Assembly: GCA_022494885.1 (NCBI GenBank)
Contig: JAGVSM010005023.1
Coordinates: 37,379-101,378 of the forward strand
Direction of reading: 5' to 3'
DNA: 64,000 nucleotides
Source: Micrasema longulum
Lineage: Eukaryota; Arthropoda; Insecta; Trichoptera; Brachycentridae
The notes beneath the pieces are model-generated. The model made no database searches, had not been told where the DNA came from, and was given only the letters and a program-made list of their open reading frames with translations. The translations under genes were made by a program, and so were the position numbers. Below are positions 55,020 to 64,000 of the stretch, piece after piece; positions within the stretch are counted from its first letter, which is position 1; each line of letters begins with the position of its first letter.

Positions 55020-55382
55020 ATTTGAAATCTAAAGGATGGAGATCAGTAAAATTAAAAATGCCAACTAGAAACTCCAGACAAAACTTACTCTTTCGCCTGA
55101 TAACCATAGAACTAACTATGGTTTTCATTTCCCTATGCCCAAAATTTTTAGGTCTGCCAACAAACATACCAGTTTTGATTTCTTCGATAACAAGTTGTCT
55201 TCTTTCAAACGCTAATCACTGAATCAAATTCAATTATAAACACCTCTCTTCTGCTTCCACTCAACTTCCACTAAATCTACCATATACCATTGTGCCTTTC
55301 TACTTTCCTTTATAACAATTTTCTATGAATAAATATATTTTTTTAAATGCCCATTGGGCATATATATTAATAAATAAATAAA
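55020..55382 (+). mobile_element. Jockey-like 3' end with AATAAATA tail
   Basis: The frame, with one shift, gives KMPTRNSRQNLLFR, then HRTNYGFHFPMPKIF. It is followed by GCCCATTGGGCATATATATT and an AATAAATAAATAAATAAAT tail. That tail is nearly the same as in the 9200-11562 element, so it is one family or a sister. Confidence 0.75.
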
Positions 55383-55389
55383 TAAATTG

Positions 55390-56105
55390 TGACTGGTAGT
55401 GCTTCTGATAATTAAATTCGATTTGTTGTACAACTAAATACTCTATTTTTTTTCGCGTGTAAAAAAACATTTTTTAATATCCAATTTCCTGTAGAACTGA
55501 ATATTCTCATAGCCGTTAATATTTTTAATAAAATAAAATAAAAATATATGTTTAGGAACCGTGCATTGGCAACATCGCCTGTAACTTTCATCTGACAACA
55601 TTGTTGTCGCATTTCTTAATGTCTCTGTAATGGCCGTACTCGGCATTCTGACAGTTCCGGAGGTGTTTGTGTCCATAAACGAGAATACGGTCCTCTGTGA
55701 AGTGTATATTCCATTCAATGTGCGAAGGCATGATCACTGCCGATAAAGGATCGACTTGGGGTAATTTTTATTACGATAATTACACAAATAAATATCATAA
55801 GCCTAATGGGCGTAGTTTGACAGCGGGACCCCATAGACTATATTATGTGCATGTAGAGTCTCGGTGAAGCATAGAGTCAATACAGAATTATCTCAACACT
55901 TCTTCTTCACTTTTTTCTTCTTTATTGTTTATTTGTTTCACGGTGCGATTTCCGTGCATTTTGGCTTAAAAAAATACTTTTCTTGGATCAGGAAGGTTGC
56001 TTTATTGCTTAAGATGTTACATAATGTTTCAAAATGTTTTATTTTCGTCATTTACGGCTTTGTTTCTACTCAAATTGTTTGCACTGTGTTTAAAACTGTT
56101 CTGCG
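55390..56105. other. Unassigned, with one unrecognised minus-strand frame
   Basis: The minus-strand frame 55718-55443 (91 codons) has a Ser/Thr-rich product (RTVFSFMDTNTSGTVRMPST) that I do not recognise. It could be a fragment of a mobile element or chance. The rest is AT-rich. Confidence 0.25.
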
Positions 56106-56109
56106 CATT

Positions 56110-57170
56110 TGTTGATTTGCAAAAAGCGTGTGATAAAGTAGGAATAGTGAAATTGTGGGGCGTGTTGGAAAAGTACGAAGTAAACGATAGACTTATACGA
56201 GCTGTTTCATCTCTCTAGTAGGAGAGTTGAGCGTGTATAAAAGTTAATGGGGATCCACAACGTGGTTTGCGATCTCAAATTGCGTAAAACAGGGATGTGT
56301 AATGTCACTATGGTTATTTTATCTATACATGGACAACTGTAATGAAAGATGTGGTATCGGAGCGAAAATGGAAAATTTTTCAGACAGCTGCTTGTACACT
56401 GACAATGTAGTTATTTCAGCAAGCAGCAAGGAGGATTCGCAACAAATAGTCTTTAGAATGTATGATGTATGCCTGGAGAGCCAATCGGTGATGAACCAAA
56501 GTTATTTAAAAGTTGATGGTATTTGAAAGGGGAAGTGAGGTTACTGACTGTATAATAAATGTAAACAACGAATGTCTCGAACAAGTAAAAAAATGTGTAT
56601 CTGGGAAGCATGTTTTCCAGAGATGGAAGAATAGAAAAAGATGTAGAAAGGAGAGTGAATGCGGGCAACAAAATAAATAGCGCTCTAACCACAGTAATTG
56701 CTAATAAAAACACATCGATCGAAGCTAGACTGGCAGTGCACAGCGGGATTTTAGTCCCAACTCTGAAATGGAGATGAAACATGAAATTGGCAGAAAAAGG
56801 ATGATAGCAGAGCGAATGCGGTCTCTTAGACAAATGTGTGAGAAATCAATGTATGACATGGTTACGAATTATGAAATCAGGCGAGAGTGCATATCTGAGA
56901 TTGGTATAAGTGATAAAATCAGTGATCACTGATCCTAAATCAGTGATCACGGATCCTAAATCTAAGGATCACTGAGATGGTTTGATCATGTAGAACGAAT
57001 GGATGATGAAAGAATGGTAAAACAGATATACATGGCGAGAAATAATAGTAACGTAGGACGAGGACGACCAAGAGAGAGGTGGCATGTTCAGATAAACCAA
57101 AATCTAAGGTCTGGTCATGCCAAAAGCAGACACAACCGAAGGGCATGTATTAATTTATTTTTGCTCTAAT
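56110..57170 (+). mobile_element. RTE-like retrotransposon with decayed palm
   Basis: This is the longest of the RTE-like copies. It starts FVDLQKACDKVGIVKLWGV (first catalytic Asp region), then MSLWLFYLYMDNCNER. A decayed active-site box follows (YTDNVVISAS, expected Y-A-D-D), then VYLGSMFSRDGR, LAVHSGILVPTL, FDHVERMDDERM and RGRPRERWH, ending QNRRACI. Multiple stops and shifts are present. A small palindromic insertion sits at about 56915-56978. Confidence 0.8.
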
Positions 57171-57735
57171 AACTATCATTTCTGTCTATACTTACAGAGA
57201 AATGGCGTGATGGTAGTAGTAGTGTTTTTTTTTTTCAATTTCAGAGCTGCTGAACAACGTTTATTTCTGTGGAAGTGTTTACTAAATATGATATCTAAGC
57301 ATTTGGAGCTAATAAGTCAAGTCTTTTGTCATGTTGTTCTTGTAAATATGGGAGGTGTGGATTGAGGGGGATTCTATTTTTAAAACTTAACAGGAGCGGA
57401 CTGAAGGAAATACTGTTCGCCTATTGTTTTTTTTATCATTATGTATAGTTTTTTTTTATATCTAAGTTGTCTTATTTAAATATTTTATTTTCAACATGTA
57501 GATACAGTTCAAATAAAAAAGTGTAAAATGCATTAGTAAATTATACCCTGATACAGAAGCTTGTGTAACTTCGAAACCGGTTGGTAGAAAAGTAAAAAAT
57601 AAGTGTTTAAAAACAAAGTTGTGTTATAATTATTTATTTAACGAATAACCACAAAGTTAGTGCTTCAAATGTAAGTTTTAAAAAAATATACTTATTTATA
57701 ACTTCAATTTTTATTTTTTTTCTTTCCAGGATATT
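57171..57735. other. ZNF-F upstream region
   Basis: It carries a GTAGTAGTG remnant of the RTE-like tail near 57210 and AT-rich sequence. I could not find the promoter block of ZNF-B/C/D here. An acceptor TTTCTTTCCAG with exon start GATATTA lies at about 57720-57736, so the ZNF-F 5' UTR exon should be further upstream. Confidence 0.4.
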
Positions 57736-57786
57736 AAAGATTCATATAGAATAAACGTTTATATATATCCAAAGCAGTAAAGAATT

Positions 57787-58557
57787 ATGGAATTCGCTTC
57801 AGTAAGCATAAAGGTTGAACCAGGGACTGGCGATGTAGAAGGAGATATTGTCCATACTGGGGACGGAGCGCCATGTTCCTTCAAAAGCAAGGAGCCGGGT
57901 GTTGTTACCATAAAGGCTGAACCGGGAATTGGTGATGCAGAAGAGGATATTGACTATACTGGGGAACGAGCGTCATGTCCCTACAAAAACAAGGAGCCGG
58001 ATGTTGTTACCGTAAAAGCTGAACCGGGGACTGGCGATGTAGAAGGGGATATTGTCTGTACTGGAAGAGAGCCTCATCTTTCTACAAAAGCAAGGAGCCG
58101 AGTGTTGTTACCGTCAAGGCTGAACCGGGGATTGGTAATGCAGAAAGGGATATTGTCTCTACTGGCGAGCGAGTGTCATGTCCCTACAAAAACAAGGAGC
58201 CGGGTGTTGTAACCGTAAAGACTGAACCGGGGACTGGCGATGTAGAGGGGGATATTGTCCATACTGGGGAAGGGGCGTCATGTCCCTACATAAACAAGGA
58301 TCAAGGTGTTGTTACAGTGAAGGCTGAATCGTGGACTGGCAAAATAGAAGGAGATTCTCTCCATAGTGAGGAAGGGGCGCCATATTACCCCCACGGAAGG
58401 GAGAAGCAAGGTGTTGCTATCGTGAAGGCTGAACCGGGGACCAGTACTAAAGAAAACCATATAAGAAATGATATTCCGATTTCAACGAAATTTGATATAA
58501 ATTATCATTATATCCAAGAATATTTGAATTCCTGTCGTAACACTGGAAATGGCTCTA
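57787..58557 (+). pseudogene. ZNF-F first coding exon, KAEP repeats with 1-bp deletion
   Basis: ATG at 57787 (MEFASVSIKVEPGTGD), donor A|GTAAGT at 58557/58558. Seven KAEP-type units are present (IKVEP, IKAEP, VKAEP, VKAEP, VKTEP, VKAES, VKAEP), but one base is missing at about 58055-58080. Units 4-7 are therefore in a different frame from units 1-3. From the first ATG the frame ends at 58212. The downstream frame is in phase with the donor, and an ATG at 58173 in that frame would give a shortened protein of about 556 residues with the fingers. The usual PDIKQE tail is changed to a YHYIQEY-type sequence, losing that motif. A sequencing error is possible. Confidence 0.72.
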
Positions 58558-59860
58558 GTAAGTAACACCAAATGTATTAAACTTGTATATAATGTAAAAA
58601 AAATATCAATAATAGTTTTTGTTGAGGAGTGGACGAGGTGTGGAAAATACCTCGTCCTAGGAGGAGGAAAATTTATAGTGGACTGTATTATTGTGGAAGG
58701 GAGGTTGCGCAACTACACTTACCCGCTGATGATCAGGCGTGACGTGTGCTGGAACCCTAGTGAAGCTAGCGGTCGTAGTACACTGGTACAGCTTGTATGG
58801 ATCTGGCGGTCTAAAAGGACGCAGGCACAACTTGCTTAAGGAAAGATTTGTTGAGCACTTTACTTGTTTGATGTTAGATCAGTACTGATAATATAATGTT
58901 TTTCCGGTACTCGCATGTAGAATTATTGTTACATAGAGTGCGCTAGGAAATAGGAAGGACGGGTAGGTAGGTATATATTCAGTTGAGAGTTGGTCTGAGC
59001 AGTTATAGAGCAGCGGACTGTATGATGTTTTTCTTTCTTTTAGATGAAAACGGGTCGCGTTATTTTGATCTTGCTTTATTTCTCAAAGGGCCTCTTCCAC
59101 CACATGAAGCGGGCTGCAAGTCGGAGGTCGGGCTCGGTGAAGACTCCTCGGAGTTCATATGGAAAAGAGGTCTATCCTCGAGCGTTCCTCGTACTCGTAT
59201 ACATGAACGACGTAAACGTTACCCACACATTTGAAAATGTGCAATAATATAATTTGAGTTGTGAGTTTCGCTACACTGCAACCCAATTAACCCTCCCTCC
59301 CCGGTGATGTCTAGCTAGTACACATTGCATCTAATAACTATAATATCTTTGTAAATATAATAAATATTGGGTTTAGATTTTCACTATTCCTCCATTACAC
59401 ATTTACGTATCGACTGAAATAATTTGTTGTAAAATAATAAGTATTTATTAGGTACAATAAAAGCATTTTATCGGAAATCGGGGATAAATTATACTCACAG
59501 TATACCAATGTTTCGCATTGTCGCGTATGAAGAAAAGAGTAAAGAATTTACGCCTGTCGCAGAATCAGTCACGTAGTCCAGTACTAGCTACTTAGTGGCT
59601 CTCGGGAAGTTGGCGCGGGTGACGTTCACCCGAGTCGTTAGCGATACCCAATGGTTTTTTTCATGTTTTCAGCAGTTAGATTTGAAATATTATCATCTTT
59701 GAATTAAATTATGGTTAATTAAAGCCATTCCCTATAAATATTCCATTTTTCCCTTTTTAAATTCTTATTTTTTTAATGTGTAGTGACTACACAGCACCGT
59801 AACGCGCAGGTGTTTTAAGGGCAGTAAGGGGAAGTAATATAAATAAAATAACGTACGTGA
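58558..59860 (+). other. ZNF-F intron 2, unassigned part
   Basis: It is more GC-rich near 58630-59220 than the other introns, with short frames such as 58983-59234 that I do not recognise. A small inverted repeat GAGGTGTGGAAAATACCTC lies near 58635. A 40-bp scrap of the palindromic-core repeat lies at 59865-59905. Confidence 0.3.
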
Positions 59861-59929
59861 TTCTCTTCTCTAAAATGTTCTTTATCTCTGTTGTAATATG
59901 TTAGTAATAGCAGCATAGATCGGCGCTTC

Positions 59930-60280
59930 CGGTACGCAGTCTCTTAGTATTTCTGTCTTGTGTCATTTCCCTGGTCGGCTGCTCCTCAGGTGCCTCTCAA
60001 TATTGGTCCACCGGGTGGCTTATGGACGACCTCGGGCTCTCGCTCGCGTGGGGGCTCGTCTCTAGCGCAAGTCTGGCCACTAAGGGGTCCGACCATCAGA
60101 GTCTAGTCTCCTTTAGCTTTTCCGGAATAGGCGCGACCCCAAAACTACCACGGACATATTCATTTTCTTCTTGTCAATCCTGGTAGCACGTGCAGACCAT
60201 CTGAGCATCTTCATTTCGGCATTTTGTATGTATATCTGCTCATGCTTTTGCCTTTCTTCATATTCCAGCATTTTCGGAAC
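59930..60280 (-). mobile_element. RTE/L2-type C-terminal fragment in ZNF-F intron
   Basis: The minus strand gives QNAEMKMLRWSARATRIDKKK, then a decayed stretch up to REPTH/RAR-like residues. It corresponds to the M-L-R-W...R...D+I+N...G domain of RTE-type proteins. It is heavily decayed. Confidence 0.55.
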
Positions 60281-60825
60281 TAAATCCTATGGTGGGAGAC
60301 TCATAGCACCACCATAGTAGACCAAAAAAATCTATAAAAGTTAGATAAAAATATTTTTTTGGTGTATCGTAGAGTGTCTCCAGTTAAATGATATGATCCA
60401 ATCATAATAACATTTACTGAATAAGACATTTTTCTTATCAAAATGGCAGTACTTAAAATTACGTATAAAAATATTTCCATGCTTACTTTACCACAGAAAC
60501 TGACTTGCAACTTGTCGCTTGAGCTTGTTTTTGACCAACATACCATTTTTAACTAAATTTAGTTACGTGTACAGAAGTTTTCAGAAAGCCATTATTTATA
60601 AAATAAAAATGTATTTTTTTAATTGTTTAAGGGGGTTTTTAATGAATTTTGTCCAAAGTTGTGGTCATTATTTATGCCTATTTAGTAAAAAAAACTTTGA
60701 AGCACTATTTCAGCAGATTTGTGTTTTGGTCTGTTAGACAAAACGAACTGAAGCGACGTACTGTCTGCATACCACATGACTGCTTTAAGCCGGACGCCTC
60801 AAATGTTTTTCTTCTTTTCTTATAG
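60281..60825 (+). other. ZNF-F intron 2, 3' part
   Basis: No repeat or gene is recognised. It ends in the pyrimidine-rich acceptor TTCTTCTTTTCTTATAG at 60825. Confidence 0.4.
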
Positions 60826-62111
60826 ATCTTATGAGGCGTGAATGTCAACCTGAATATGCAGATACGAGTTTATCGTGTGTTTCCAGTACGTCTCATCTCC
60901 CTAATCCATTGAAGAATGCTGTTGAAAAGCCATTCACATGCTCGCAATGCGCTAAATCATTTTCAAGGAAAAATAATTTAAAAATCCACCTTCTGAGTCA
61001 TTTCGGCGAGAAAATATATTCGTGTTCGGAATGTAAATATACGTGTGTACTTAAACATAATTTGAAGGAGCACATTAAAACTCACACAGGTGAAAAGCCC
61101 TTTGCGTGTTCAGAGTGCGATTATACATTTTCACGAAAAGGTAATTTGAAACAACATATGAAAACACATACTGGTGAGAAACCTTTTGCTTGTCCGCAGT
61201 GTAAATATACATGTTCGCAAAGTAAAAGTTTGAAAGTTCACATGAAAACTCATACTGGCGAAAAACCTTTTGCGTGTTCAGAGTGTAGTTTTTCATGTTC
61301 AATTAAATGTAATTTAGTAGCACACATGAATACCCACGTCGCCGTAAAACCCTTTTCTTGTTCTGAGTGTAATTATACGTGTACACAAACAAGTAATTTA
61401 AAACAACACATGAAGACTCATGCTGGTGAAAAACTCTTTTCGTGTCTTGAGTGTAAATACACTTGTATATCAATGAGCTATTTAAAATTGCACATGAGAA
61501 CTCATACCGGTAATAAACCTTTTTCCTGTTCTGAATGTCAATATACATGCTCACGAAGCACTAGCTTAAAATTACACATGAGAACTCATACTGGTGAGAA
61601 ACCATTTGCGTGTCCGGAGTGTCAATATACCTGTGCGCGAAAAAGTCATTTAGAATTACACATCACTACTCATACGGGCGAGAAACCTTTCGCGTGCACA
61701 CTGTGCGCGTATGTTTGTTCGCGAAGTAGTAGCTTGAAACTTCACATGAAAACTCATACTGGTGAGAAACCCATCGCATGTTCAATGTGTGCATATGTAT
61801 GTTTACGAAGCAGTAGTTTAAAAAAACACATGAAATGTCACACCGTCGAGAAACCCTTTTCGTGCTCAGTGTGTAAATATGCATGCTCGCTCAAAGATCA
61901 ACTCGTGGAGCATATGAAGACTCATATCAGTGTCAATCCATTCTTCTGTCCACCAAACAGTCACGTTACTGCATTGATGCGAACTTTTGGGGAATCATTT
62001 TTGTATCGTAACCCAGCGAACCCCACGCCAGCGAGTGGATGCCCCCCGAACTCGCCGCCCCTTTGTCAGCCATCAGAAACCGTTTCTCAACCAAACGCGA
62101 ATGAGGGCTGA
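60826..62111 (+). CDS. ZNF-F last exon: C2H2 zinc-finger protein, 12 fingers
   Basis: It opens after TTATAG at 60825 with two bases of a split codon and is in phase with the donor at 58557. A linker of about 35 residues (ECQPEYADTSLSC) precedes 12 complete fingers of the C-x2-C-x-Y-x-C type (SECKYTC, SECDYTF). The C-terminal tail is Pro-rich (CPPNSPPLCQPSETVSQ) and the stop is at 62111. AATAAA lies at 62567. The fingers are closest in style to ZNF-C and ZNF-E. The exon is fully open, so even if the first coding exon is broken the DNA-binding part is preserved. That favours a young lesion or an alternative start. Confidence 0.88.
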
Positions 62112-62169
62112 TTGTCTTATCTTTCAAAAATAACTGGTGGTATCCAACAATACGAAGGCTGTCTGGAGA

Positions 62170-62450
62170 TCGGATATTTCATCATCATTCCCGCTCCGCA
62201 CCTAATGGTGCATAGGGCACATCAGTGTTACGCTTCAGGTGCCCGTCCAGGAACAATAAAATATTGCAGTTTGAACAACCTCTGAAATAAATATTTCACG
62301 TCCATCCTGCTAGGAATCGAACCCTGCACCTCATGAATGGTAGACGAATGCGCCAACCACTGCATAACGAGGAGTACTTGTCTCCGCTTGATTTCTTTAC
62401 TCAGGATTTTCGCCCGAGAGCAGCCATCGAGTCGAAAATGCTCGTCCAGG
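62170..62450 (-). mobile_element. tRNA-derived SINE, ZNF-F 3' flank
   Basis: On the minus strand: TTTTCGACTCGATGGCTGCT, then a tRNA-like head (TGCAGTGGTTGGCGCATTCG as A-box region, B box GGGTTCGATTCC). A body with GACGGGCACCTGAAGCG follows, and a GATGATG end. It is the same family as 25630-25960, better preserved in the tRNA part. Confidence 0.82.
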
Positions 62451-62699
62451 ATTCTGGTTTTATTTCACACACAGAACTGTCTTCATCCGCCTGGACACAT
62501 ATACTAACAGCCAATCCAACAATGTACTAATACTCAAACGTGTGAAAAATGTAGTGAAGAAGTGCAAATAAAAGTTAAATGAACAATTGAACGTAATAAT
62601 TAATTGTGTCTAAATATATAATTAATAAAACGCTTTGTTCTTAGACCACTTGAGTTTATTTAAAGCATTGCTAGTTTCGGAAAGCGCAGATCCTTCCAT

Positions 62700-62770
62700 G
62701 TAATGATTTGAGTTTGTCCAAATTTTGGTAGAAAAGGACTGTATTCAACCCTCCAGGAAGCTGTTTTTTT
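62700..62770 (+). repeat. Palindromic-core repeat, head only
   Basis: It matches TTTGAGTTTGTCCAAATTTT and the CAGGAAGCTG head segment, then stops at a T-run. It is a short truncated scrap. Confidence 0.6.
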
Positions 62771-63420
62771 TTTAAAAATATTTATTTACGGTTCCATAAA
62801 TATTTTATGTAATAGTTACAATAAAACCAGTGAAAAAAATGCAACAAAAAATAGCATTATAATAAAAAACATTAAAAAAAGTATACAATAGTAAACAGTA
62901 TTTATAAAAAAAGAAAGAAATATTACATCCGAAACATATATAATTATTTGCCCATTTAAAAGAAAGGTTAGTTAGAGAAAATAACAGTTTTAAAAAAGAA
63001 AAAGAAAAATAGTACTTTCAAAGGAAAGTTAAAATGTTTACATAATGGTTTATATAATTATTAAAGCGTTTAAAGGATTATTTATCGAAAGAAACATTCC
63101 TGATGAACAAAGGTTTAATTTAAAGATTTTATTTATTTATTATAGAAATTTACAATTAATTATTTATACAACACATTAATTAAGTAGTAAATGTAAACAT
63201 GTATGTTTTTTATTTTTGCTGGTGGTTCATCTAAACTGCCTAACTAGGGATAACTTCTCCGTTCTAAGGCAGTAAATCGCGTATTTTATAATAATATTAA
63301 AAAGTAAGTACAGTTTTATTATTATGTGTGCTTTTTCAGTCTTAAAAGTAAATAATATATACACAATTAAAACATAAATAATACCAAAATCTCTATATCC
63401 TAAGTCCAAAGTCATTACTA
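62771..63420. other. AT-rich intergenic sequence
   Basis: Long A- and T-rich runs, including ATTTATTTATTAT near 63129, suggest old retroelement UTR. Nothing specific can be supported. Confidence 0.35.
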
Positions 63421-63424
63421 GTAA

Positions 63425-64000
63425 AACAAGAAATTAGCTTACGTCCTTCTACATCGGTCAACAATTTCTCTGACTCCCTCCGACCAATATAGATCAAAAA
63501 TGCAGTCAACACCTTCCTCAACCTGGCAATCCCACCACATTTCCATGAATATATCCTCGGGCCTATATAGTGTGGCGGGTCGACAACGACGGCACGAGCC
63601 GAACATTGCCGAACGCCGACGTAGAGCGTACGAACGGGCCAAACCGGCAGGGAGAAAACTACCGGATTCCGACCTCACCACACGCGTCTTCGAGGCACAA
63701 AATTACCGCCAATTTAGATTTACCAGCTTCGTGTTTGAACGCCTAATGGTTATTGGAATCCCTTCGTTCAATGTGTTAGCTTCATTAGTTTAGTTTCGTG
63801 AATAAATCTTTGTGTAAAACGTAAGTACCCTGTTTACTTGCTCTCATTCTGTGCACCCACATAACTTTGTACATCACAAAATTAGGCCACCAACTAGGTG
63901 CCTACATAAAGGTGGTAACAACACAACTAAAGTGGTATACCCCGACGTTTGAACACGAAAACACAACATTAAACAATCAATCACGGTGACCCCATTCAAA
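63425..64000 (+). mobile_element. Possible LTR retroelement 5' end, running off the window
   Basis: A markedly GC-richer stretch (63450-63720) with GGGCGGG-like and CGACAACGACGG-like words is followed by GAATAAATCTTTGTG near 63800. Near 63935 comes TGGTATACCCCGACGTTTGAA, like the TGGTGACCCCGACGTG leader seen just after LTRs of insect retroelements. GGTGACCCC occurs again at 63984. No second LTR or polyprotein is in view, so this is only a suggestion. The 97-codon frame 63500-63793 is not recognised. Confidence 0.3.

Noticed and set aside
55443..55718. Possible host exon on the minus strand
   Set aside because: No splice-site context, no family resemblance and no paralogue in the window, so it is left as an unrecognised frame.
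56110..57170. Active RTE-like retrotransposon
   Set aside because: The catalytic box is changed to YTDN and there are several stops and frameshifts.
58983..59247. Overlapping short frames in the ZNF-F intron considered as a gene
   Set aside because: Two overlapping frames, no recognisable motif, and a position inside an intron supported by matching splice phases make a gene unlikely.

Overview
The window is nuclear DNA of an animal, very probably an insect. It is AT-rich, its genes have spliced exons with GTAAGT donors and pyrimidine-AG acceptors, and it is crowded with 5'-truncated non-LTR retrotransposons (RTE-like and Jockey/CR1-like) with AATAAA-type or TTG-type tails, tRNA-derived SINEs and small inverted-repeat DNA transposons. 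The retroelement types fit Lepidoptera or a related insect order, but I cannot name a species. Nothing looks bacterial, and none of the long open frames outside the zinc-finger loci looks like a host housekeeping gene.

The host content is one cluster of six related C2H2 zinc-finger loci, called here ZNF-A to ZNF-F. ZNF-A (+) is the last exon at 345-2026, with its 5' exons off the window. ZNF-B (+) has exons 7600-7861 and 12115-13630. ZNF-C (+) has exons 24408-24759 and 27933-29581. ZNF-D (-) has exons 43455-42690 and 38976-37601. ZNF-E (-) has exons 51024-50355 and 48643-47097. ZNF-F (+) has exons 57787-58557 and 60826-62111. Every locus whose first coding exon is visible has the same plan. 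A first coding exon holds repeats built on a [VI]KAEP core and ends in a conserved DYPDIKQE-like tail. A phase-1 intron follows, then one long exon with 12 to 19 zinc fingers. ZNF-B, -C and -D also share an upstream block with a conserved noncoding-exon splice donor, which looks like a duplicated promoter and 5' UTR. I recomputed the splice phases: B, C, D and E join in phase, C and E give clean open frames of about 666 and 738 residues, and B, D and F carry disrupting indels.

Layout. 1-4866 and 11771-16475 are direct copies of one block (ZNF-A/B last exon, 3' flank and retroelement pieces) offset by 11,770 bp. Between them lie an RTE piece, a foldback element, the ZNF-B promoter and first coding exon, and a Jockey/CR1-like element with an open 649-residue reverse transcriptase. 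16.5-23.1 kb is retroelement debris. 23.1-29.6 kb is ZNF-C, with a SINE, an inverted-repeat transposon and RTE debris in its introns. 29.6-37.3 kb is intergenic mobile-element sequence, including an 8-bp-TSD transposon whose unoccupied site survives in a nearby repeat copy. 37.3-45 kb is ZNF-D, 47-51 kb is ZNF-E, 51-57 kb is RTE debris, and 57.7-62.1 kb is ZNF-F. The last 600 bp may enter an LTR retroelement.

Likely function (inference): the proteins are nuclear DNA-binding regulators whose finger arrays turn over by unequal exchange. Their N-terminal exon is a variable-length array matching the SUMO-acceptor pattern psi-K-x-E, often flanked by prolines as in synergy-control repression motifs. 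A SUMO-dependent repressor family, perhaps aimed at the mobile elements around it, is the most interesting hypothesis the window offers.
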